DNA of 64,000 nt from Chrysoporthe austroafricana (Eukaryota > Ascomycota > Sordariomycetes > Diaporthales > Cryphonectriaceae): NCBI GenBank assembly GCA_001051155.2, contig JYIP02000004.1, forward strand, positions 4,644,383 through 4,708,382, written 5' to 3'. The position numbers were made by a program, and so were the translations under genes. Under the pieces are notes generated by a model. It worked only from the letters and a program-made list of their open reading frames with translations, did not search any database and was not told where the DNA came from. Positions 45,785 to 56,253 of the stretch are shown in pieces. The first letter of the stretch is position 1. Each line of letters opens with the position of its first letter.

Positions 45785-48612
45785 ATGACTGTCGACAGCA
45801 CGTCCATCACCGAGCTCGCCGCCTACGCGCGGTCCCTGTTCCGGCGGGCCAAGACGGCAGGCCCCGACTTTGCGGACGTCGCTGCCGTCGTGCGCTCGCT
45901 GCACACGCACGTCAAGCACCTGCGCGCCGAGGCCGAGGACCCAGACAGCCTCCTGAACAGCACGCAGCAGGAGTCGTCCGTCTACGCCCGCCAGCTCTCC
46001 CCAATCGTCGAGGACACCGACTTCACGCTGAAACAGCTGGACACGATCCTCACGAAATATGGGTCGTCCCCCAGCGATGACGGCACCGACGACGGCGCAC
46101 ACCGAGCGGACCATGGCGAGAGGAGCCTCGAGGACAGGGAGAGGGACATGCTGCAGCTGATCCGGACGAAGCTGTCAAATCAGAAGACGCACATCGACAT
46201 CTTCCTCGACACCGTTCAGTTACACAACCCTGCACGCCGGCCCCGGCCGGTGGACCTGGGGCAGACGGACGACCAGCAGCAGAACGCCATCAAGGACAAG
46301 GTCGACGCAGTTGCCGCGCGCATCTTCCAGCGCAGGGCCAGCGCCAAGACGGCGCGCGATGCCGTGGACGACAGCGAGGAGGAGATGTGGCAGCAGTTCT
46401 GGGCCGAGCTGGTCAAGGAGGGCTTCTCCAGTGACGTGCTGCGGGAACACAAGGTGAGCAATCTTGCCATACTCGGTCACCTGCATGTCTCATGACGAGC
46501 TGCCTTGGCTCCTCCCCAATCATACGTGTCGGCGTCGCACAAGGCGTGGACGGAGCCGGCGAGAGCGTGACACTGCTTTTCTTGCCCTGCCGGACGTTGG
46601 GCCGCTGACACGCCTCGCAGGAAGTGCTGCGTGCATATATACGCGAACTGGAGGCAAATGGTTCCGTGGATGAGAACCCACCGTCTGTTCGTGGCCTTCT
46701 GGACCACGCCAACGGCGGGTCTGCATATGCACCCCAGCAGGTTTTGCCCTATCCGGACGCGCCAGCACCCGCATATGGGTCTCGCCAACAATACGGATCT
46801 TCGACCCTGCCACCGCTGGTGGCGAACCTTTCCAGTTCCTCACGTGGCGACTCCGTGTCCACCACCAAGGAACTGGTCTCGCCCGCGCTGGACAATGAGA
46901 AATTCGCACCCGGCGTCAAGCTTGAGCGGCGGCGGCCGGAGCAGAGCCCCCATCACAGCAACGGAGACCACACTCGTGCGACGGGTCAATATAACCCCCA
47001 AGCACCGCCTACGAGCGTGCCCGTCCTGCTGCCCTGGGACAGGTCGTCGTCCGACTCCGCATCCGACACGGACGTTGCCAGCACCCAGCAGCTGGCTCTT
47101 ATCTCTACGCGAGACCTGATGGACTGCGACCAGCGGAACGCCGACACCCTCGCCGCCCGGGTCGGCGGGCTTTACCTCTCACCAGGGTTGCAGCACCCAG
47201 TATCAAACTATGGTGTGTCACCGGGTACGTCGCCGAGTGGCCGGTACCTGCCACCACTGTCGACCTACCAGGGACAATCCAATCTTTCTCCGCGGCCGAG
47301 TCCAGCAACACAGCCCCTCGGGGCCTCGCCGCGATATGCCCCGCCTTTTGGCGACTCCGCGTCGGCCTACGGGGCTAGCCCAGTATCGCCCTCTATGATG
47401 ACGCCGCCGCCACGATACTCAGTCGAGGATCCAGCTCCCTTCATGTCTTCCTCTGCGCCCCCTGCGGCATCATTCGGCTCTCCTCCGCCACCTGCAGGTG
47501 GGGCCGCTCCCCAGCGCCGCCGCCGCCTGGCACCGGACAGCAAGGGTGCTGAGATCCCTCTCGACGCCAAGTGGACGCGCATCAAGCGCACGCTTGTGTC
47601 TCCCGAGGTCCTCGACCAAGCCGGCCTTCGCTACGAGGCTCGGCCTGACTTCGTCGCCGTGCTCGGCGTGCTGAGCAAGGACGAGATCGCAAGCTTCGCA
47701 CGGAAGTCTGCCGAGATCCGGTCGAGTAGGGCCCGCGGAAACTCGACCTCTAGGTCATTACGATCGGCGCCTACTGCCAACTACCCCGAGAAGAAGCGTC
47801 TCGACGGCCACGGCAAGAAGTTCTCGCGTCACTCCGACACTACAGACGATGAGAGCATCTCGTCGGACACGATCTGGGACGAGTCCGATTCTAGCAGCGA
47901 CAGCGAATCGGACTCCCAACACTCTCGTACGCATGAAAAGAGAAGTTCGGCTTCGAACACGGACAAGTACGTCCCGCGCGACGTCCGACGGCGTCGTAGA
48001 GACCGGCGCGACTCGGTGATCCAAGAGGAGCCGGCCCAGGAGGAGGTCTACGACAGCAACGACGGCACTTACCGGAACGAGCGGAGCAGGAAGCCCTACC
48101 CCGTCATCGTCCCGCCTCCCTTGGAGAAGGGCTCGCCTGCCGCGACGGTTCCCCCGAAGCCGATCCTCAAGAACCGCAACGAGAACCACGTGCGCTTCGA
48201 CGAGGACGGCCCGCGGGAGATGTCACCCGGCGAGCTCGAGCGCGAGCGCGAGCGCAAGGAACGCAGGGAACGCAGGCGCGCCTCCGAGCGGGATGGCGAT
48301 CGTCGACGGGACCGCGAGAGGGACCGCGGCGATCGCGACCGTAGGGACCGGGACCGAGGCGACAGAGAGCGCGAGAGGGACCGAGACCGGGACCGGGACC
48401 GGCACCGCGAGAGGGACCGCGATCGCGACGCCAAGGACCACCACCATCACTCATCGCACTCCACGCGCCATCGCGATAGGGATGATAGCGGGCGCTCGGA
48501 GCGGCGCCGCGCCAGGAAGAGCGTCTGGGGCGAGACGCTCGGCGCCGTCAGCGTAGGCGGGGCCGCCGCGACGCTGCTGGGCGTCCTGACAGAGGCAGCC
48601 AACGGGTTCTAA
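45785..48612 (+). CDS. Large disordered fungal protein with a DUF8035-like domain
   Basis: Two exons, 45785-46453 and 46621-48612, give 886 residues; the join is phase 0 (HK-EVLRAYIREL). Residues 1-250 are helical and resemble the N-terminal helical domains found in fungal STAND-type and related proteins. A Pro/Ser/Tyr-rich linker follows. At about 539-596 is a compact block (AKWTRIKRTLVSPEVLDQAG, then RYEARPDFVAVLGVLSKDEI) that I recognise as DUF8035-like. After acidic Ser stretches comes a long Arg/Asp/Glu repeat (about 760-830; RDRERDRGDRDRRDRDRGDR), a His run, and a short Gly/Ala hydrophobic end. The molecular function is unknown; a scaffold or RNA-associated role would be a guess. The last residues resemble the hydrophobic patch of the SR-rich protein at 31760. 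Confidence 0.8.
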
Positions 48613-49709
48613 GTCAGCTCTGGCAGCTTGTTTTTCTCTCTTCTTTTGTCTCCGTCTTTCACTTCTCATTTGTACGAGGCACTAGGAGGTTTTCTGCTGC
48701 ACGGCTATCATTCCATGTATTGCAAGGGATTGGGCACGGGAAGGGGCATGAGAGAATATCCACAGCACGGCATTTCCACAGGGGGCAACAGCACGGCACG
48801 AACCGGCATAATGAGGTACAGAAAAGCGAGGCATCGACGAGACAGGAGCCAGGGGAGAGACCAAGACAGAGAGGAGAGAGGTGCCAGCCCCATCCACTGT
48901 CGCTTTACATAACACTTTCAAATCTGCGTGCCATTGGCACTGTACTTACCTACTTATATACCCCCATACCCCCCCTGTAATGCCATCTTTATGTCGACAT
49001 GAGAAAGAGCGTCTTGTCGCGGCCTAAACGTTTCGTTGTCTTGCACTCCGCGTAGGATAGGATATGATCTTCGTTCTGAGACGGCCCAGAGGGATGGCTG
49101 CCCGAGTCCCATGGAGAGAGCATACGACGACAGCCCTCGTCCTTGTGTTTGCATACTATGTAGGCTCGCATAAAGCCGGATCCCCCCTCCCTCCCTCAGA
49201 AAAGAAAGAATTACGACGGCGGCGGAGTAGGCATCCTGCCACCTCGAGATCGAAAAGGTGTGTGGGAAGGTCTGTCTTGAATCAAGATCATGGCTATGCT
49301 CCTCGCTCGCTAACTTTCGCCCTCCCTGCTCGATTCTGATTTCAGAGGAACAACAGGACGGTCTGTGAATGCTTTTCCTGCACACGTCGGCAATGTGGCT
49401 GAGTACTAACACCAACACACGATGAGCCTGGATATCTAAAGATGCCACACAGTCCGACGATCATAATATACACAGTGAATATGCATCTCGTGCATCCAAG
49501 TAAGCGCCCCTTCCCAAACGATACAGTGACGGCCGCAGATGAGATCCAGTCATTCCACGGTACCTTGATCCAAACCGACATCAACTTGAATACACTGACT
49601 ACTCCTAGCACATGGCTCCAGACAAAGAGAGTAAGCCATCATCCCAAAGCATGATCGTCATCACCATCATCTCTCCTACCACTAGCAACAGCAAGAGCAA
49701 GGTACCATA
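48613..49709. other. Convergent intergenic region
   Basis: This 1.1 kb lies between the 3' ends of the DUF8035-like gene and Dpb11 and should hold both 3' untranslated regions. No gene was seen. Confidence 0.6.
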
Positions 49710-52547
49710 TTAGCGACGACGCAGGCTTCGGACCCCCGCGCCCCTGCCAGAAGCAGAAGCCACCTGCTCGAGCCTCATCGCGCCCACGGTGATCTTCTCC
49801 TCGGCGGACGACCTGGCGCCGGCACTAGGGCTGTCTCGCCCGAGCATCCTGCTCAGGAGCCGCTGCTTGCTCCTCGCCGCCTCGGGGTCGTCGTACTGGA
49901 CCTGCGTGGCCGTGGGCCCGGCAGCCGCTGGCGCCTCCTCGTTGGGCGAGTCCTCGTGTATCACGGCGGAGTGCGTGCGTCCCATGGGCCCGCGCGCGGC
50001 AGCCGATGAGTCCTGACTGCCGGTAGATGCGGCGGAGGCGTTGCTGATCACGCGGCCTATGATATTGCGCCTGCGCCTGGCGGGTGCTGCTGCTGTGGCA
50101 GGGTCAGCGCCTGCGCCTGGGACGCTCTCAAGGCTGTTATTGCCGATGTTGGTAGCGGCGCCTTCTAACAGCGAGGTGAGTTTGCTGGAGAGGGCCTGAC
50201 GCTCGGCGGCAGCCTTCTTGGCCTTCGCTTGCTCGATGCTACGCTTCTTAGCTTCAATTGGGTCTTCTGTCGTTTTAGTGTCAAGGGCAGTATGGTCGCC
50301 ATCGTCGCCAGGAAAGTCCAGGGCCTCATCATCACCAGCTTCGGAGTCGCACACTTCGCTACGGATGCGTGCGAGCGGCTTGCGGGAGGATTGTGAAGGC
50401 GGTCGCTCTCTAGCAGAGCTCTTGTTGAGGTCGTTTGCGGATTTCTCCACTAGAGGGTGAGATCCACTCCTCGAGCCAGGTCGTGAAGGCAATTGCTGAG
50501 ACTCATATTCCTCCTTGCTCTGATGCGTCGGGGCTGTCTCGAAATCGAACGTGATGTTGGAATCCTTGGTCGAGTTCTTTCCAGAGTTCTTTCCGTGAGA
50601 CACAGGTTGCGGGGGCTCTGTGGCCACGAGTGGTGTGGCATCAAAAGCCGACATGTCCGGGCCTGGCAGGGTGGTCCTTAATGATGGCTCGGTAGGTGCT
50701 GTCAGAGTCTTCGGGGTCATCTTCTTCGGCATGTCCGGCACCGACTTCGACCTGCTGAGGGGTTTTGATAGTTGAGCCCTGTCAGCCGCCCTGGACTTCG
50801 ACTCCGGGAACAAGAAGTCTTCGGTTGGCAGGTTCCGGCCCCGTGTTATACATTCCCACAACCACTCTGCCTTGATTATAGGCACTCCCCACGAAAGGGC
50901 CAATTGTAATTTCTGCTTCCTCGCACCGCCCAAAGAGCTGCAGATCAGCATAGAGCACTGTGCGGTGAAGCGCTCCTCATACCGAGCTCCCAGTTGACGA
51001 ACTACTTTCTCGATCTGGTTCAGCTCGATGTCCAGAAAGCCGCTGGTGGCTATTGAGAGCTGGTCGAAGCCTGCGATGGGAAAGACGGGAAACGGCCTGC
51101 CTATGACATGTGCCCGCGGATCTGGCAGGGTTGTGCCCTTTTTGTAGACGCACTTTTCGATGAAGAACTCGGTAATGATCTCCACGCCCTCCGGCAGTGG
51201 TGGATGAGTTTTGGGGTCGGACTGTTGTGGAACAACAACGAAGCAGCGCCGCACGCCCCGAGATGGGCGGAGCTCGCCCAGAGACGCCACAACCACACCC
51301 CCCCGCGATGTAATGAAGGGGACGATGACGCCGACGTGCTCCGCGGGAAATTCGGAGATGTAGAAGGAACAAGACGCAAACACGTCGTCACGCCTATCAT
51401 CCAGTCCTCCCAACGAGTCCTTGACGTCGCCGACACGCGGAGTCGCCCCACTGGGCGGTCGCATCATGGAGTCGCCTAGGAGAGGTTGAGTCGGTACTTC
51501 AGTCTGGAGTGAAACAGCAGACTGGTCGAGGGACGGCTGTTGGCCGAGAATCTCCCCCCACATGTTGTCTCTCTGGCTGTTCAGCTTCATGCTGGCGGTC
51601 TTCCTCAGCTTCCGCCTGCCCCCCTCGCCCTGGCCCTCGGCTGCCTCCCGCAGTCGCTTGCCCAGGGACCTCCGACGAAAGTCCCGCTTGACCCATGCGC
51701 CCCTGCCAATGTCTTGTGCGGGCAGGTGGGGGTCGTAGCACGCCTCGTCGAGGATCATGCCGCGCTTGATGCTGTCCTCAACCCACTGCTTGGCGACGAT
51801 GTGCTGGCCCCACTTCTTGGCAGCCAGGTATTTCCTCCCCGTAGGCTCGCGGACGATCAGGTGGGTGCAGGTCCTGTCGAGGTTGCCGGTATAGTCACCG
51901 CCATTGGCCTTGATCTTGTCAATGATCTTGGTGCGCTCTTCTGCAAGGCGATGTTAGAGTCCTACGGCCCATGCAGCTTTCCCGGGCGAAGGGGGAGGCC
52001 ACCTACCATCCTCCAAGCCGCTCACACAACACAGGAGCTTGCTGGTCAGGCCGACCTTACCGGCCTGATCCAAGGCGCCGCCTCCAGTCTCGAACGTCTT
52101 GAGAGTCCACTCCTTCTCCAGAGCTCTGAAGTCGATGGGGTCGTCCTTCACCCAGAGGCTCCGCACGGCATCAATCCAGCCCATGGCCATTGGTTTGATA
52201 TCTGGTCGCTGCTTGGCGACATGTCGGTACTTGGTCGTCTCGTGCTCGCCGACGATGAGGTGCGTGGTCTTGGGGGTCAGGTCGTACTCATGGCGGCCAC
52301 CGAGCTCTGCGACTTTGTTGCCCAGGTCCGTCTGGGAAGAAGCGGGCAGGGATCAGCATGGGCCATCCGTCTGATATGGGAGGACATCATCAGAGGCACG
52401 AGGAATGTCGGGGGGGGGGTGGTTCGCATCACTTACACGCTCGTAGGCGGGGATGCTGGTACAGCAGACCACAATGCCCTGGAAGGGCTTGGACGGGTCG
52501 AAGAATTCGGCGAAGTCGAGGTCTGAGGAGGGGGGTGGTGACTCCAT
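49710..52547 (-). CDS. DPB11: Dpb11/Rad4(Cut5)/TopBP1-like four-BRCT replication and checkpoint protein
   Basis: Three exons, 52547-52437, 52331-52007 and 51940-49710, give 888 residues. Four BRCT repeats are readable: about 18-105 (FQGIVVCCTSIPAYER; THLIVGEHETTKYRHV; MGWIDAVRSLW), 128-210 (LLCCVSGLEDEERTKI; CTHLIVREPTGRKY; WVEDSIKRG), 333-425 (FYISEFPAEH; EFFIEKCVYKKG) and 433-520 (LDIELNQIEKVVRQLGARYE; AEWLWECITRG). The C-terminal third is disordered, with phosphorylatable Ser/Thr-Pro sites and an Ala/Lys coiled coil. Dpb11 bridges CDK-phosphorylated Sld2 and Sld3 at origins and activates Mec1/ATR via its C-terminal tail; the BRCT pairs bind the phosphoproteins. The two-plus-two layout identifies the family and excludes single-BRCT ligases. 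Confidence 0.92.
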
Positions 52548-53171
52548 GGCTTCCTCCCGACCTTTCGTGCTCCTCTCAACCGTGTCTGGGGACCGGGAGG
52601 GTTGTTGTCCAGGTCAAACAGAGCCGTGCTCGTCTGCTCTCCTCCCCAGTGCAGTGTAGTGAGCGTCGTTCACAGGCTGGGCGCGTCGGGATGCGGGCCC
52701 ACCGATCCATGCAGTCAACACCGCGTCTTGGGGTAGCGTGTAGGGGTCATTTAGCATGCAAACGCAACGTATCAGCAGTAGCGCGAAGACTGCAGGATTT
52801 GGCGGCGGTGTGCTAGCAAGGGTGACACTTCATTTGCAATGGCTCTACCTCCAACCGCACCCCTACCCTCACGTCTGAGCAGTCCGGTCCAAGCTTCTCA
52901 TATTTACCATAGCCCAGGCAGTTCAGGCGTGTCAACACTGAGAAATTGACTATCTGGAGTGATACGATTCCAGTACGTGAAGTGGCGCAGCACGGTCATG
53001 CTGGATATAGCTGCTGTGCACCCAGCCTCTCCGTGTCTCCCATGCCCTTCGAACCAGTTAAGATCGTCGAACACGTTCTCTGGGCAGCACATCAGGGAGC
53101 TGCCAAGCTGTCCTGCGCGCTGAGGTCTGTATCTTCGTCCTTGTTGTCTGGGCCCACCAGGCCGAGAAGCC
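52548..53171. other. Gap upstream of Dpb11
   Basis: These 624 bases contain the Dpb11 promoter and the Nudix 3' untranslated region. No gene was seen. Confidence 0.55.
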
Positions 53172-53810
53172 TCATCGTGACTGATCCTCGCCCCTTCGCC
53201 ACTCAAACGCTCTCAGCACCGCGGCCTCCTGCGCAGCCGTCGTAAACTCGAGCTCGACCGTGCTCTCCCCCTCCCTGGGACCGTCCCCTTTCCTTTTCAC
53301 TCTCCTCGCACGACACTCCTCCTCCGTGGCCCAGACATAATCCACGTGCTCCGCCGGGTCGAGATTGACATCGCCCGCCTGCGGCTCCACTTGCACCACA
53401 AAGGTGAACTTGACAATCCTCCTCCCCCTCGTCGTGAGAAACACATAGCCCCCGTCCAGCTCGTCCTCCGTCCCCTCGTGAGCCACCAGGCCGTCTATGC
53501 TGCTCACGATCATCCCGGTCTCCTCCATCACTTCCCTGGACGCCCCAGCCAGGACGGTCTCCTCCTCATCGACGGCCCCGCCGGGAATCTCCCACCTGAG
53601 CGGCATGGAATCTGTCGGGGCCCGCTGGATGAGGAGGATCTGCGGCACAGGCTCGCGGGGCTTGAACAGGGCAGCGCCGCTGGCGAGGCCGTCGATTGGT
53701 ACGGTCGTCTTGTCCCGGAGGGCGCTGAGGAGGCCCTCCCGGGATTGGCTGTTGAATCTGAGGAGGGAGCAGTCGATGGAGAAGTGCATGTAGAGCGGGA
53801 TCGTCACCAT
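53172..53810 (-). CDS. Nudix hydrolase
   Basis: A single exon of 212 residues starting at MVTIPLYMHF. The Nudix box G-x5-E-x7-REVMEETGM spans residues 78-100; the Glu residues of REVMEE bind the catalytic magnesium. LRWEIPGGAVDEEE precedes it as expected. Nudix enzymes split nucleoside diphosphates linked to another group; the substrate (for example an oxidised nucleotide, ADP-ribose, NADH, cap or diphosphoinositol) cannot be read from this sequence. No signal peptide or targeting sequence is evident, so it is probably cytosolic. The frame is open for about 34 codons upstream but contains no ATG there, so the chosen ATG is preferred. The C-terminus is rich in Glu and Arg. Confidence 0.9.
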   Translation of the reverse strand: MVTIPLYMHFSIDCSLLRFNSQSREGLLSALRDKTTVPIDGLASGAALFKPREPVPQILLIQRAPTDSMPLRWEIPGGAVDEEETVLAGASREVMEETGMIVSSIDGLVAHEGTEDELDGGYVFLTTRGRRIVKFTFVVQVEPQAGDVNLDPAEHVDYVWATEEECRARRVKRKGDGPREGESTVELEFTTAAQEAAVLRAFEWRRGEDQSR

Positions 53811-54664
53811 CCTGTCTTGAGGCTCGCTCAGCTCTGGTCCTGAGATGTATTGATGGGGGCAAGACTCTGGGGTGCGAGCGGCTCGGCTTTGTTTATGTCG
53901 CCGGTAATTCAAGATAGCAGAGACTTTTGATGTTTTGAGCTGTGCACAACCTCAGGTCCGTTGCTTCTTTGTCGTTCAAACCTTGTGTATCTATCAATGA
54001 GCTTGTGAATTGACTCCGCTGACGTTAGCATTAAGACGACTGGTTTTATCTCCGCTGCGAAATGTACAGCACGAGTACCACAAGAACCACGAGCATGGTA
54101 TTAGATTTCGGCGGAGAGTGGTGGATCCCTGTCACCGTTGGCGAATTTTAGTCCCGACCCTTAAGACGTCATGCCTTAGATCTGCTGCGTCCCATCAAGT
54201 AGGCATCCAATCTATGTGAATTTTAAAACACAAGATTGCCACAATGAGGCAAGCGCGCAAGGTAACTATGGCTTAAAAGGATGGTTGGTCATCCTCACAG
54301 ACTTCAATTCTAAAATTGTTCTCAATCAAGCCATCCTCCTCTCCGCTCAACTAAATAGCGGCGCCAATAAGAAGCGAGCATATCTTGGTTGATATCCGAA
54401 TATTGCTTCTGACTTCAGGGCTCGAGGCAGCTGCAAAATCCTCGCAAGAACTTACTTGCGAGTGCGCTATTATTGGGTATCTATGAAGATCGATGTAGAA
54501 GAGCGCCATGCTCTGAAGCTTAACCAATGGATGCATCCTGAGAGTCTCCGAGGCTCTCGTTGCGTAGCCCAAATAATGACCGCTACTGAATTGACAGTAC
54601 TCCGCCCCAATGCGTCTAAATGCAATTCCAGACAATGCTGGAGTGACTGACCAAATCGCTAAGA
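53811..54664. other. Intergenic region between Nudix and aspartic protease genes
   Basis: These 854 bases hold the Nudix promoter and the protease 3' untranslated region. From about 53,950 the sequence becomes noticeably richer in A and T than the genes to the left. No gene was seen. Confidence 0.5.
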
Positions 54665-56253
54665 TCATATCAACACCAACATTACCATCACGGCCACCAC
54701 GAGCGCGGCGGGTGAGTACCGTCCCACACCGAATGAGCTGCCTGCTGACGCTGATGAGCCCGCTCCTACTCCTGTCGCTGTTGCTGCCGCTGTTCCTGAG
54801 GCGGCAGCAGGTATACCAGTGACAGCAACTGTCCCCGTGCCAGTCGATGATGCAGAAGCTTTGCCCGTCGATGTTGCGACCGAGCCAGACAGACCCATGT
54901 TCATCTTTCCCGTGGTACCTGTGCATTGGCCCTGGAGACCGACGAAGTCCGATGCGTTGGACACGGCGGCCGGGGTGGAGCCGCAGTTCTCGTACTGCTG
55001 CAGGTGTATCTGGTTGTTGTCGAGGTCAAACACCGCTAGACGGATGGTCAGTGGACAGCGCAAGCCAGAGGGACGGGGAGAACTCGACGAACCATAGGCA
55101 CTTCGAAGGAATGTATCACCAAGCAGCGTGAAGGAGTCACTAGCTGTAATGCCCAGCACGCAAGAGGTTGTAGATCCACTGGTCGTCTCCCGGATGAACT
55201 CGTTGTACGGCACCTTCACCGTAACGCCATTGAAGGAGAAGTTGACAGTCCCGTTGATGTCGATCAGACTACAATCAACATTGTAGTACCCATTTACATC
55301 AGCCTCCGGCGCCCCAAAGTCTTTCCCAATGGCATTGGCGAGATACGAGGGGAGGAGGGTGAGAGTCGCGCCGGTATCGAAGAAGACGTCGATCGAGGTA
55401 TTGGCATACGTCCTGGTCACGCCGTTGGGGGGCGTCAAGCTCATGTTGTTCATAGAGACCCAGTACCGCGGGACGCCATCAGGAGAATCGGCGGCGGGAA
55501 TGATGGGCAGTGTTGCCAACTTCCCCGAGAACTTCGACGTGTCGACGCCGCCGAACACAATGGCACCCTCCTGCTCCGCCTTACTCCCGAGCCCCACGCT
55601 GAAGGCCTTTACGCTCGTTTGATTCTGCAGCGAAAGCTGGTCGACGAAGTTGGGGTATGTCGTCGTTTTCCCCATACCGTATCCGATCCCAAGAATGCCA
55701 GAGAACTCCTCGGCAGATGAAGTCGCAACACCGAATTGTACGTTGGTCATGGGGGTGGCCGCACCAGGCAGCGAGATGGAATCCTTGACATACGTGATGT
55801 TTGCGGATCCAAGCCCGTAGACTAGAGTCTTTCCGGTGTTTAAGGCCTTGACGGTAGACGACTCAGACTCGTTGTAGAAGCCAGTGGCGTCGCAGAAGGT
55901 AGCGTCCGAGGAACTCAAGCCGGAACATTTGGGATTCACCCACAGCTCGAAAGAGCCCGTATCCAGCTGGACATACACTTGCTGAGCCGGCGTGCCTATG
56001 TTCACTGCACGTTTATGAGTCGTGCCCTGCAGGCCAAAGGGTAGGATGGTAGTGTCTTACGTTGAGCATAGTAGGCTATATCGGAACGATTGGCCAGCTG
56101 CACCTCAATGGCTCGTTTTGAGAATATATTCCTGTTGGTCGAGTGGACGACCTGCATATGGAAGCACGGCTCATCTTCTGCACACTGAGTAAATGCTCTA
56201 GGAAGGAAGCTGATCGCTAGGAGCAATCGCTGCAGAAATGCCATAGAAGGCAT
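54665..56253 (-). CDS. GPI-anchored (yapsin-like) aspartic protease
   Basis: Three exons, 56253-56061, 56004-55093 and 55035-54665, give 491 residues. Residues 1 to about 23 form a signal peptide (FLQRLLLAISFLPRAFTQC). The pepsin fold has both catalytic motifs: LDTGSFELWV with Asp79 and FFDTGATLTLLP with Asp274. LLGDTFLRSAYAVFDLDNNQ marks the C-terminal lobe and joins exons 2 and 3. After the catalytic domain lies a Ser/Thr/Ala/Gly-rich stalk and a hydrophobic tail (SPAALVVAVMVMLVLI), matching a GPI-attachment signal. It should act at the cell surface, trimming secreted or wall proteins. Intron 2 (57 bases) is divisible by three and stop-free, so reading straight through would add 19 residues; splicing restores the yapsin consensus. 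The residues before LNIGTP suggest a propeptide ending near KRA. Confidence 0.93.

Noticed and set aside
53811..53912. N-terminal extension of the Nudix protein
   Set aside because: The frame is open upstream but its first codon is TTG and no ATG occurs before 53810.
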